In this document: one piece after another, positions 8,479 through 15,595 of the stretch
Layout of the letters: the number at the start of each line of letters is the position of its first letter
Numbering within the stretch: the stretch's first letter is position 1
DNA from: Actinomycetes bacterium
GTDB taxonomy: Bacteria > Auribacterota > JAJCYG01
DNA length: 62,961 nt
Assembly (NCBI GenBank): GCA_029263055.1
Contig: JAJCYG010000068.1
Coordinates: 1-62,961, forward strand
Reading direction: 5' to 3'
Made by a program: the position numbers and the translations under genes
The notes under the pieces: generated by a model
Database searches by the model: none
What the model was told of the DNA's origin: nothing
What the model saw: only the letters and a program-made list of their open reading frames with translations

Positions 8479-9772
8479 ATTTTTTAACACTCCATATGCC
8501 CAAAATAGAGCCTGTCATTTCTGAAAGAACGTCTGTGATATCAGGATAATGATGAGGCTGAAAAAATTGAATTAATTCTATTCCACAACATAGCATTAAA
8601 CTAAAAGTAAGGGTTTTTAATATGGCTAAAGGCTTTATTTGCCATATTAGAAATGACAATGCGCCAATGGGAATAAAAAGGCAGACAGAAACAAGCAAAT
8701 CTTTTAATGCATTAAAATCTGTATGAATATAATATGCGTAAAAAGGAATTAATAGAGAATAAGAAAGGCTATTTTTAAATTCATCAAAAGAGAAATTAAA
8801 AGTTAAAGGAGATAATAAATAATAGGCTGCAAAGAGGGTATAAAAAACAAAAAAATATTTGCAGAATCGAAATTCTTCATAAGATGATTTTGCTGATTGA
8901 GATAATAAAAACTTTTCTATTAAACCTGAAATAAAACAACCTATTAATCCGCCAATTAAAGCAATAGCAGTATCTGTTAAATCGACCATTCTTGAAATAA
9001 TGAAAAGCTGGCAAAACTCAATGACTATTGAGAGTAGTACGGTCAGAAAGACAGCCCTAATTAAAAATGACTTGAAATGGATACAATAGAGACGAATTGA
9101 AAAGTGGCAAAAACCACCAAAAAGGGTAAATAAAAAGAGGTCTCTAGTGAGACTGGCAAAGTAAAAGGAGTTTTTTAGGTCCCAAAAAGGGAGCCAATGA
9201 ATCGATTTAAGGGCTGTTTTTATATCAGATACTTGGATTGAAATATCAAAGGGAAATAACGAACCTAAAAAGATGCCTAATCCAATTAAAACAGTTAAGA
9301 CTAAAATAGGTTTCTCTTTAATTGAATTAGAAATAGAGACGCGGACTAAAGGGTAAATAAGTTTAAAGAAAAAATAGCCAAAAAAACAACCAGAAAGTCC
9401 TCCTATTGTATTGACTAAAATATCGCCAGTCCAAGGGGAGCGTGATGGTGAAAAGTTTTGTAATATTTCAACTGAAGTGCTTAACAAAAAACTCAGCACT
9501 AATGAGAAAATCAAACTGGGCCAAAAAAAGTTTTTCCAGTGTCTCAAAAGAGCGGTGCAGAGAAATCCCCAAGGAATAAAAAATAAAAAATTACTGATTA
9601 CATCCATTTTTGAAAGGTGAGTTTCTTTAAATGCAGTAGGAATCAGGCTTTTTTGCTGCCAATCGGAAAAATCTAAATCAAAAGGGATGAGCGTGCCATA
9701 AAAAACAAAGCCAGCATAGGCTGCCCAAAGCCAGAAAAAGGGATTTTTGATATGAGATCTCATCAAACCCAT
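8456..9772 (-). CDS. Polytopic membrane protein with three VanZ-like units
   Basis: A 438-residue integral membrane protein. The VanZ pattern appears three times: IPFD followed by NFLFFIPWGFL, then VEILQNFSPSR and DILVNTIGGLSG; LFPFD, then IEFCQLFIISR and DTAIALIGGLIG; LSPLTF, then IELIQFFQPH and DVLSEMTGSILG. VanZ-like proteins are often found in exosortase and polysaccharide loci, but their biochemical role is unclear. The only gene on this strand in the locus apart from the priming transferase, it is divergent from the methyltransferase gene with 29 bp between starts. A second in-frame ATG at 9763 lies 7 nt after a TATCAT box and could be the real start of a leaderless message. Confidence 0.75.
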   Translation of the reverse strand: MGLMRSHIKNPFFWLWAAYAGFVFYGTLIPFDLDFSDWQQKSLIPTAFKETHLSKMDVISNFLFFIPWGFLCTALLRHWKNFFWPSLIFSLVLSFLLSTSVEILQNFSPSRSPWTGDILVNTIGGLSGCFFGYFFFKLIYPLVRVSISNSIKEKPILVLTVLIGLGIFLGSLFPFDISIQVSDIKTALKSIHWLPFWDLKNSFYFASLTRDLFLFTLFGGFCHFSIRLYCIHFKSFLIRAVFLTVLLSIVIEFCQLFIISRMVDLTDTAIALIGGLIGCFISGLIEKFLLSQSAKSSYEEFRFCKYFFVFYTLFAAYYLLSPLTFNFSFDEFKNSLSYSLLIPFYAYYIHTDFNALKDLLVSVCLFIPIGALSFLIWQIKPLAILKTLTFSLMLCCGIELIQFFQPHHYPDITDVLSEMTGSILGIWSVKKFSPLKAT

Positions 9773-9782
9773 GATATCATAA

Positions 9783-9804
9783 ATGCGAACCAGGGTGAAT
9801 CATG
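9783..9804 (+). repeat. Leader repeat, copy 1 (upstream of methyltransferase)
   Basis: A 22-nt element ending in the ATG of the methyltransferase gene. It matches the element at 10836-10857 at 19 of 22 positions, and contains the Shine-Dalgarno-like AGGGTGA five bases before the ATG. It also starts with an ATG in another frame that opens a 12-codon reading frame (MRTRVNH...). Confidence 0.55.
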
Positions 9805-10782
9805 GAATATTCTATGAATAAAATAAAAATTGATCAAAGCGTGCTTAATAAAATTAGATGTCCTTCATGTAAAGAAAAAATAAAGAAATTAAACTCTAAA
9901 CTTGTTTGTTTAAACAAAAAATGTAAAAAAACATATCCAATTATTGATGGGATACCAATTTTACTAGATAAGGACAAAAGTTTATTTCGGGTAAGCAAAA
10001 GTAACTACAAAAAAGAAAGTTTTTTTTACGAACCTTCAAAGAACCTCTTTAAGACATTCATAAGAAAAATAACTCCAACAATTAGCTTAAACTTAAAAGC
10101 TGAAGAAAACTATAAAATGTTTTCAAAAGCATTGTTAAAAGAAATAAAAAAACCAAGAGTACTTGTTGTAGGTGGAAGCATTGTTGGCTCTGGAATGAAC
10201 CGATTGTTTATGTATGAAAATATTGAATTTATTGAAACAGATATATCCATAGGTGATAGAAATCAAATAGTTTGTGATTCTCATCAAATTCCATTTGCTG
10301 ATGAGTCTTTTGATGGTGTTATCATACAAGCCGTTTTAGAGCATGTTTTGGATCCGCAGTTATGTGTTAAAGAGATACATCGAATTTTAAAAAAGAATGG
10401 AATTGTTTATGCCGAGACACCTTTTATGCAGCAAGTTCACGGAGGAAAATACGATTTTCAAAGATTTTCTTTGCTAGGGCATCGACGGTTATTTAGGTGT
10501 TTTACCTGCATTCGAGATGGCGCTGTTGGTGGGCCTGGAATGGCGTTAGCATGGTCACTCAAATACTTTTTATTAAGTTTCACAAAAAGTAAAAAGATTA
10601 GAACTTTTTTAGATACTTTTTCTGATTTTATCTCTTTTGGATTGAAATATTTTGATTTCTATCTGATAAATAAACCAGGAAGTCTTGATGCTGCTTCAGG
10701 CTTATTCTTTTTAGGACGAAAAAGTAAAATTTGTTTAAAAGATGTTGATTTAATTAAGATGTATCGTGGGACCAATTTTTAA
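9802..10782 (+). CDS. Class I SAM methyltransferase with N-terminal Trm112-like zinc ribbon
   Basis: A 326-residue fusion. Residues 12-60 form a Trm112-type zinc ribbon: IRCPSCKEKIKK, then CLNKKCKKTYPIIDGIPIL. The rest is a Rossmann methyltransferase: VLVVGGSIVGSG (SAM-binding loop), ETDISIGDR, DSHQIPFADESFDGVIIQAV (motif III/IV region), EIHRILKKNGIVYAETPF. Proteins of this layout methylate sugars or other small acceptors in surface-polysaccharide loci. The upstream leader (9783-9804) is shared with the deacetylase gene that follows. The codons look more A-rich than in the neighbours, which could mark a recent arrival, though I did not measure it. Substrate unknown. Confidence 0.75.
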   Translation: MEYSMNKIKIDQSVLNKIRCPSCKEKIKKLNSKLVCLNKKCKKTYPIIDGIPILLDKDKSLFRVSKSNYKKESFFYEPSKNLFKTFIRKITPTISLNLKAEENYKMFSKALLKEIKKPRVLVVGGSIVGSGMNRLFMYENIEFIETDISIGDRNQIVCDSHQIPFADESFDGVIIQAVLEHVLDPQLCVKEIHRILKKNGIVYAETPFMQQVHGGKYDFQRFSLLGHRRLFRCFTCIRDGAVGGPGMALAWSLKYFLLSFTKSKKIRTFLDTFSDFISFGLKYFDFYLINKPGSLDAASGLFFLGRKSKICLKDVDLIKMYRGTNF

Positions 10783-10799
10783 TATGTTAAAAGCGTTTT

Positions 10800-10828
10800 T
10801 TGATATAAAATTTTATTAAGTTTATACT
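10800..10828 (+). promoter_or_regulatory. Promoter for deacetylase-exosortase-EpsI operon
   Basis: TTGATA at 10800-10805, 17 bp spacer, TATACT at 10823-10828. The predicted start of transcription is near 10835-10836, at the first base of the leader repeat. Confidence 0.65.
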
Positions 10829-10835
10829 ACTGTAT

Positions 10836-10857
10836 ATGCAAACCAAGGCGAATCATG
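10836..10857 (+). repeat. Leader repeat, copy 2 (upstream of deacetylase)
   Basis: Near-copy of the element at 9783-9804 (19 of 22 positions). It holds the AAGGCGA ribosome site and ends in the deacetylase ATG at 10855. It begins with an out-of-frame ATG opening a 13-codon frame (MQTKANH...) placed 7 nt after the TATACT box. Confidence 0.55.
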
Positions 10858-11679
10858 CAAAATACAATTTCGGTTGATCTTGAAGATTATTTCATGGTAG
10901 AAAATTTTGCCTCTACCATCTCTTTTCAAGATTGGGAAAACTATTCTCTTAGGTTGGAAGTCTCTGTTCCTAAACTCTTAAATCTCTTTAAATCTCATCA
11001 AGTTAAAGCCACTTTTTTTGTTTTAGGATGGGTGGCTGAAAAACTCCCTAAATTAATACAACAAGTCTCTGATCAAGGGCATGAAATTGCCTGCCATGGT
11101 TATTCTCATCAACGAGTTGATGAATTAGGGCGAGAAGCGTTTAAAAATGAAATAGGCCGGGCAACAAAACTTTTAGAAGACCTTTCTGGAAAGCCGGTTT
11201 TGGGCTATCGCGCGGCAACCTATTCTATTAATGAGAAGACTCCTTGGATTTGGGACCTTCTTATTGAAAATGGTTACCGTTATGATTCGAGTTACCGTCC
11301 TTTTCTTTGGAAGTATTGGGATGGAATGCCGATTAACGAACCCCGAAAAATAAACACCTCAAACGGGAAGTCTATTTTAGAATATCCGATTACAGTCAAA
11401 AAAATAGGGGGACTTAGTTTTCCTTTTTATGGAGGAGGCTATTTTCGATTGATTCCGCTCAATTGTATTCAAAAAGGAATCAAACAACTGAATCAAGAAG
11501 GGAAGCCAGCCAATATTTACCTTCATCCTTGGGAAGTTGACCCTGATCAGCCTCGATTAAAAGCAAGTTCAATGGCTCGGTTTCGTCATTACACTAATTT
11601 GAATCATACAGAAGAAAAGTTGGGGACGTTGTTAGACACATTTTCTTTCTCTTCAATTGCTGAGGTGCTTGCAGTATGA
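10855..11679 (+). CDS. Exosortase-associated polysaccharide deacetylase (TIGR03006-like)
   Basis: A 274-residue NodB-type carbohydrate esterase that should remove N-acetyl groups from the exopolysaccharide. Seen: ISVDLEDYFMVENFA at the N-terminus (catalytic and metal Asp), KATFFVLGWVAEKLPKL, the metal-binding HGYSH in IACHGYSHQRVDELG, GYRAATYSI, and the late LHPWEVDPDQPR motif. This layout matches the XrtA/PEP-CTERM-linked deacetylases. No signal peptide is visible, as usual for this subgroup. It starts the exosortase operon and its stop overlaps the exosortase ATG. Confidence 0.9.
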   Translation: MQNTISVDLEDYFMVENFASTISFQDWENYSLRLEVSVPKLLNLFKSHQVKATFFVLGWVAEKLPKLIQQVSDQGHEIACHGYSHQRVDELGREAFKNEIGRATKLLEDLSGKPVLGYRAATYSINEKTPWIWDLLIENGYRYDSSYRPFLWKYWDGMPINEPRKINTSNGKSILEYPITVKKIGGLSFPFYGGGYFRLIPLNCIQKGIKQLNQEGKPANIYLHPWEVDPDQPRLKASSMARFRHYTNLNHTEEKLGTLLDTFSFSSIAEVLAV

Positions 11680-12509
11680 AAAAAGGAATGATACTTGTTG
11701 GGATTCTCTTTGGACTTGCTTACTTACCGGTATGGCACTGGATGGTGGGGCGTTGGATGGCGCCAGGCTCTTATTATTCACACGGTTTTTTGATTCCACT
11801 CATGTCTGGTTACTTGGTTTGGAAAGCAAAGGATCATATTCAGCTTTCTTATGAGAATGGAAAAAAGAGCGGTCTTTTTATTGCTGTTGCCGGGCTGTTG
11901 TTAATGTTGTTAAGCGCGTTTTGGCAGATCTATTTTACAGGTGGCGCTTCTTTTTTAGTGGTTCTTTTGGGTGGATTTGTTTATTTGTTTGGGTGGTCTC
12001 CTCTAAGGTATTTGTGGTTTCCTTTTGTTTTCTTAGTTTTTATGATTCCAATCCCTCTTGCATTGGTGGCTGACTTTAGCCTTAATTTAAAACTCCTGGC
12101 AGCTCATGCGGCAATGATTTTTATTGATGGGGTTGGGATTGTGGCTGTGAGTGAGGGGAGCTACATTCACCTTAAAACTGGAACTATGATTGTAGGGGAT
12201 ATTTGTAGTGGATTGCGTTCTCTTATTGCCTTGTTAGCTTTTGGAGCTTTCTTTTCATATATTTCTCAGCTTTCTCCTTTAAGAAAAAGTATTCTTTTTG
12301 TTTGTTCTGTTCCTATTGCTTGGATTGCCAATATTATTCGGATTATCACACTTACTTTAATTGCCAATACTTGGGGAATTGAAGCGGCATCAGGATTTGT
12401 TCATGACGCTTCCGGAATTTTTATTTTTATTGTGGCGTTTATTCTTTTATTTGGTGTAGAAAAAATTCTTAGATTAACAATGAAAAAAGAGACTCGTACT
12501 AATGGATAA
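11676..12509 (+). CDS. Exosortase (transpeptidase of the PEP-CTERM system)
   Basis: A 277-residue polytopic membrane protein of about eight helices. Exosortases cut PEP-CTERM proteins at the membrane and transfer them, probably to a glycolipid. The three catalytic residues are visible: Cys177 in DICSGLRSL, Arg222 in NIIRIITL and His243 in GFVHDASG. The early SHGFLIPLMSGYLVWKAK is also typical. The ATG overlaps the deacetylase stop (ATGA), and the 3' end overlaps the EpsI gene by 8 bp. The EpsI partner and the TIGR03006/TIGR03087 neighbours suggest the XrtA class, but I cannot fix the subtype. Confidence 0.92.
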   Translation: MKKGMILVGILFGLAYLPVWHWMVGRWMAPGSYYSHGFLIPLMSGYLVWKAKDHIQLSYENGKKSGLFIAVAGLLLMLLSAFWQIYFTGGASFLVVLLGGFVYLFGWSPLRYLWFPFVFLVFMIPIPLALVADFSLNLKLLAAHAAMIFIDGVGIVAVSEGSYIHLKTGTMIVGDICSGLRSLIALLAFGAFFSYISQLSPLRKSILFVCSVPIAWIANIIRIITLTLIANTWGIEAASGFVHDASGIFIFIVAFILLFGVEKILRLTMKKETRTNG

Positions 12510-13143
12510 AAACCAAAAAAAACTAATTCTTTTAGGTGGGCTGTTTATCTTTTTTGGCCTCTTTTCATTTATCTTTTATTATTCAGGCAAGTCTGTAGAA
12601 GGTGTGCTTTTGTCAAAAAATATTCCGATACAGGTCGAGGAGTGGGAAGGTATTGATATTCCCATGGATGAAAAAACAATGACTATATTAGAGACGCGTG
12701 ACATTTTATTTCGAGTTTACACTCAGCCCAATGTTCCTCCAGTTTATTTGTGTGTGGTTTTCGCTCAAAATAATCGTCGTTCGATTCACCCTCCTGAAGT
12801 CTGTTATATTGCGAGTGGTTGGGAGGTTGGAAAGAAAAGATTTTTTCCATCAAACGAGGTCTCTCCTGTGGAACCTTTTTTTGATGCAACTGAAATATTA
12901 ATTACTAAAAACTATAATAAGCAGGTGGTTTATTATTGGTATAAAGCGGGTGATCTTTTTACATCAAGTATTGCCAAGCACCAATGGAATATGGCTCTGA
13001 GCCAATTGATGCTCAAACGGATACGTGGGGCATTGATAAGGATTTCTACAGAAGTTAAAGATGAATCACAAAAAGAAGCTTTACAACGTTTGAATCAATT
13101 TACTTCTGCAGTACTTCCTGCATTACAAGAAAATCTGCCTTAG
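12502..13143 (+). CDS. epsI: EpsI-family exosortase partner protein
   Basis: A 213-residue protein with one N-terminal membrane helix (LILLGGLFIFFGLFSFIFYY) and a periplasmic EpsI (DUF3485) domain. Visible hallmarks: VEEWEGIDIPMDEKTM, a LETRDILFRVY strand and SIHPPEVCYIASGWEV, the conserved HPPxVCY-GW motif. In many genomes EpsI is encoded beside or fused to the exosortase and is needed for polysaccharide and protein processing; its exact reaction is unsettled. The start overlaps the exosortase gene by 8 bp, and the end overlaps the converging sugar transferase gene by 4 bp. Confidence 0.88.
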   Translation: MDKNQKKLILLGGLFIFFGLFSFIFYYSGKSVEGVLLSKNIPIQVEEWEGIDIPMDEKTMTILETRDILFRVYTQPNVPPVYLCVVFAQNNRRSIHPPEVCYIASGWEVGKKRFFPSNEVSPVEPFFDATEILITKNYNKQVVYYWYKAGDLFTSSIAKHQWNMALSQLMLKRIRGALIRISTEVKDESQKEALQRLNQFTSAVLPALQENLP

Positions 13144-13838
13144 TGGGGAAGAGCGGTTAACTTAGATGGTTTCTTTTTTGGGATAGGGACTTTTCCTGTT
13201 AAAAGAATGCGTACTGTTTGAGTGAAAATGCGCATATCAACGAGCCAGCACATTTGCCTAATATACATTAAATCCATTCCTAATTTTCGTTTCACATCAT
13301 CCAAAGTCACATCATAGTTTTGACGTGTTTGTGCCAGTCCAGTGATCCCTGGTTTGACTTCTAAACGGCGTTCATAGTTTGGAATGCTTTCTTTAAACTG
13401 GTTCACAAAATAAGGGCGTTCAGGGCGAGGGCCAATAATAGACATTTCACCTCTTAAGACATTGAAGAATTGTGGGAGTTCATCTAGATGGTGATCGCGT
13501 AAAAATTTTCCGTATCGAGTGAGTCGAGGGTCTGATTGTTGAGCCCAGACAGCACCTGTCTTGGTTTCAGCTTCTTCAACCATGGTTCTAAATTTATAGA
13601 TTTTAAAGTTCTTTCCATCTTTTCCAACTCGATTTTGAGTATAAAGAAAAGGACCTTTTGAAGAAAGTTTGACTCCGATTCCAAGTATAAGGAAGAGAGG
13701 AGATAAAAAAATGAGGGCCATTAAAGAAAAGAAAAAATCAAAAACAACTTTGGCTTGTACAAATTTGGCGCGGGCGTATTTAAGTAACACGCCGATGAGC
13801 CCCCCTGAGAGTATGACAACACTAGCTGGTTCTGGCAT
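13140..13838 (-). CDS. Priming sugar-1-phosphate transferase with PEP-CTERM-like N-terminus
   Basis: A 232-residue bacterial sugar transferase (PF02397 type) that loads the first sugar-phosphate onto undecaprenyl phosphate. Seen: KVVFDFFFSLMALIFLSP membrane hairpin, YTQNRVGKDGKNFKIYKFRT, LRDHHLDELPQFFNVLRGEM, IGPRPERPYFV and VKPGITGLAQ. The long multi-helix N-terminal domain of the EpsE/WbaP class is missing. Instead residues 2-24 begin PEPASVVILSGGLIG and end in KYARAK, which is the pattern of a C-terminal PEP-CTERM sorting signal. The start is firm because GAGGAA lies just upstream of the ATG. Converges on the EpsI gene with a 4-bp overlap. Confidence 0.9.
   Translation of the reverse strand: MPEPASVVILSGGLIGVLLKYARAKFVQAKVVFDFFFSLMALIFLSPLFLILGIGVKLSSKGPFLYTQNRVGKDGKNFKIYKFRTMVEEAETKTGAVWAQQSDPRLTRYGKFLRDHHLDELPQFFNVLRGEMSIIGPRPERPYFVNQFKESIPNYERRLEVKPGITGLAQTRQNYDVTLDDVKRKLGMDLMYIRQMCWLVDMRIFTQTVRILLTGKVPIPKKKPSKLTALPH
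13767..13835 (-). other. PEP-CTERM-like motif at a protein N-terminus
   Basis: Codes for residues 2-24 of the sugar transferase: a PEP motif, a hydrophobic helix (SVVILSGGLIGVLL) and a basic end (KYARAK). These are the three parts of a PEP-CTERM signal in the right order, but at the start of the protein. Confidence 0.7.
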
Positions 13839-13909
13839 TATTTCCTCTTATGTTAACTCCGGTTTTACTAAGTGTTTGAGAAAACAACTTTCTTCCTTTT
13901 TCTACTATA

Positions 13910-13938
13910 AAGGTAACACTTTTTGATGCTTTTGTCAA
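13910..13938 (-). promoter_or_regulatory. Possible promoter for the sugar transferase gene
   Basis: On the minus strand TTGACA (13938-13933) and TACCTT (13915-13910) are 17 bp apart. A better -10, TATAGT (13909-13904), directly follows but at 23 bp. The rest of this 200-bp gap (13839-14040) shows only a possible ribosome site before nadK. Confidence 0.35.
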
Positions 13939-14040
13939 CTCGCTTGAATTCTTTAAGTTGTTTTAAGTGGCTCTGATTAAGGTGGATAGCTGTACGATTG
14001 CGATTTGACGAGACATATGTTAGCTTAAAAACGAGGAAAA

Positions 14041-14925
14041 ATGAAACAATCTTTAGGATTAATCGCTAATTTAAGTAAACCTAACGCTTTAAAAGTAGCG
14101 CAAAAAATTGCTGCTTATTTAAAGAAGCGTGGGATTTCTTTGTGGGTTGAGCACGCTGCAAAAGAGACTCTAAAGCTAAAAGGAGTCCAAACGGGCGAGC
14201 TTTCAGACCTCTTTCGCCATTCTCAAGCAATCATTGCTTTAGGAGGGGATGGAACTATATTAAACGCAGTACGTCAGATGAAGCGCCATTCTGTCCCTAT
14301 TTTAGGGGTTAATTTGGGAACTCTCGGTTTTTTAACTGAAGTGAGAGTAGAAGAATTAGAAGAGGCACTTAAAAAGCTTGTCAAGAAGCGGTACAAAGTT
14401 GAAAAGCGAATGATGCTACAAGCTCAAGTCGTTAGAGGCAAAAAGGTACAAGCAACTTACCATGCTTTAAATGATGTTGTTGTGACTCATGGTGAACTTG
14501 CTCGAGTCATTGATCTTAAAGTTAAAATGAATAAGGAGTTGGTGACTTCTTATATTGGGGATGGGTTGATTGTGGCGACACCAACCGGTTCAACTGCTTA
14601 TTCTCTTTCAACAGGAGGGCCTGTTGTTCATCCCTCAGCTAATGCGATTTTAATGACACCTATTTCACCTCATACCTTAACAAATCGTCCTATTGTCATT
14701 GCAGACAAGGGTTTTTTAGAAATTCAAGTTGGAAAGCCTAATAGAGAAGCATATCTAACTATTGATGGTCAGGTTGGTTTAGTTATTAAATCTAATGATT
14801 TAGTTAAAGTAAAAAAGTCATCTTATTCTGCTAAGCTGATATTATTAGAAGGTAGCTCTTATTTTGGGATTTTGAGAGAAAAATTGGGTTGGGGAGAAAC
14901 CCCAGCTAAAAAAAGAAGAAAGTAG
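14041..14925 (+). CDS. nadK: NAD kinase
   Basis: Phosphorylates NAD to NADP in the cytoplasm. The 294-residue length is normal. Key parts seen: the GGDGTILNA motif near residue 67 with its catalytic Asp, GVNLGTLGFLTEV, a LNDVVVTHGELARVIDLKV strand pair (the family NE/D motif region), YIGDGLIVATPTGSTAYSLS, and the C-terminal LTIDGQVGL. A GAGG ribosome site lies six bases before the ATG. The tail is basic (AKKRRK). It precedes pgsA by 106 bp, with a good promoter in the gap, so it may be a unit of its own. Confidence 0.95.
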   Translation: MKQSLGLIANLSKPNALKVAQKIAAYLKKRGISLWVEHAAKETLKLKGVQTGELSDLFRHSQAIIALGGDGTILNAVRQMKRHSVPILGVNLGTLGFLTEVRVEELEEALKKLVKKRYKVEKRMMLQAQVVRGKKVQATYHALNDVVVTHGELARVIDLKVKMNKELVTSYIGDGLIVATPTGSTAYSLSTGGPVVHPSANAILMTPISPHTLTNRPIVIADKGFLEIQVGKPNREAYLTIDGQVGLVIKSNDLVKVKKSSYSAKLILLEGSSYFGILREKLGWGETPAKKRRK

Positions 14926-14965
14926 TCCTCCTACCTTGCTGAAATAGCCTCAGTTAAAAAAATAT

Positions 14966-14994
14966 TTGAAAACTAAAGCAGCTTCTTCTATACT
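14966..14994 (+). promoter_or_regulatory. Promoter for pgsA-der
   Basis: TTGAAA at 14966-14971, 17 bp spacer, TATACT at 14989-14994. This leaves a leader of about 30 nt before the pgsA ATG. Confidence 0.7.
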
Positions 14995-15031
14995 TCCCCG
15001 AATTAGAAATGGATAAAAGACCAATTATAAT

Positions 15032-15595
15032 ATGAGTTTGAACTTAGCTAACAAAATCACAATCTTTCGTTTATTACTGATCCCTGTCTTTGCTGCGTTT
15101 ATTTTGAATTATAAATTTTCCGGGGGAGAGAAGGAGTGGCTCCGCTATACAGCGTTATTAGTTTTTCTTATCGCTTCTATTAGTGATGCTGTAGATGGGT
15201 TTGTGGCCCGTACATTTAACCAAAAAACCCATTTGGGCTCTATTTTAGACCCTTTAGCAGATAAGTTATTGCTGGTGACAGCGATTATCCTTCTTTCACT
15301 TAAGATTCCAAACATGACTTATTTACCACTGTGGTTTCCTATCTTGGTCATTTCAAGAGATATCTTTTTGCTTATGGGCTCGGCTATTGTTTATGTTATC
15401 TCAGGAGATTTAAAAGTGGTTCCAAACCTTCTGGGTAAGGCGACCACCTTTTTTCAAATGACAACGGTCTTGTGGGTCTTATTTGTTTTTCCAAATCCTC
15501 AGTGGGTTTGGACCATTGCGGGTGTTTTAACGTTTTTATCTGGCTTAGTCTATATTGTTAGAGGGAGTAAGCAGTTGACCGAGGCTCAATCTTGA
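15032..15595 (+). CDS. pgsA: CDP-diacylglycerol--glycerol-3-phosphate 3-phosphatidyltransferase
   Basis: Membrane enzyme of phosphatidylglycerol synthesis. The CDP-alcohol phosphotransferase signature is complete near residues 54-80: D-G-x2-A-R in DAVDGFVARTF, then G-x3-D-x3-D in GSILDPLADKLL. Several hydrophobic helices fit the family, as does the length of 187 residues. The N-terminus NLANKITIFRLLLIPVF is typical of PgsA. Its last bases overlap the TTG start of der by 4 bp. Confidence 0.93.
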   Translation: MSLNLANKITIFRLLLIPVFAAFILNYKFSGGEKEWLRYTALLVFLIASISDAVDGFVARTFNQKTHLGSILDPLADKLLLVTAIILLSLKIPNMTYLPLWFPILVISRDIFLLMGSAIVYVISGDLKVVPNLLGKATTFFQMTTVLWVLFVFPNPQWVWTIAGVLTFLSGLVYIVRGSKQLTEAQS

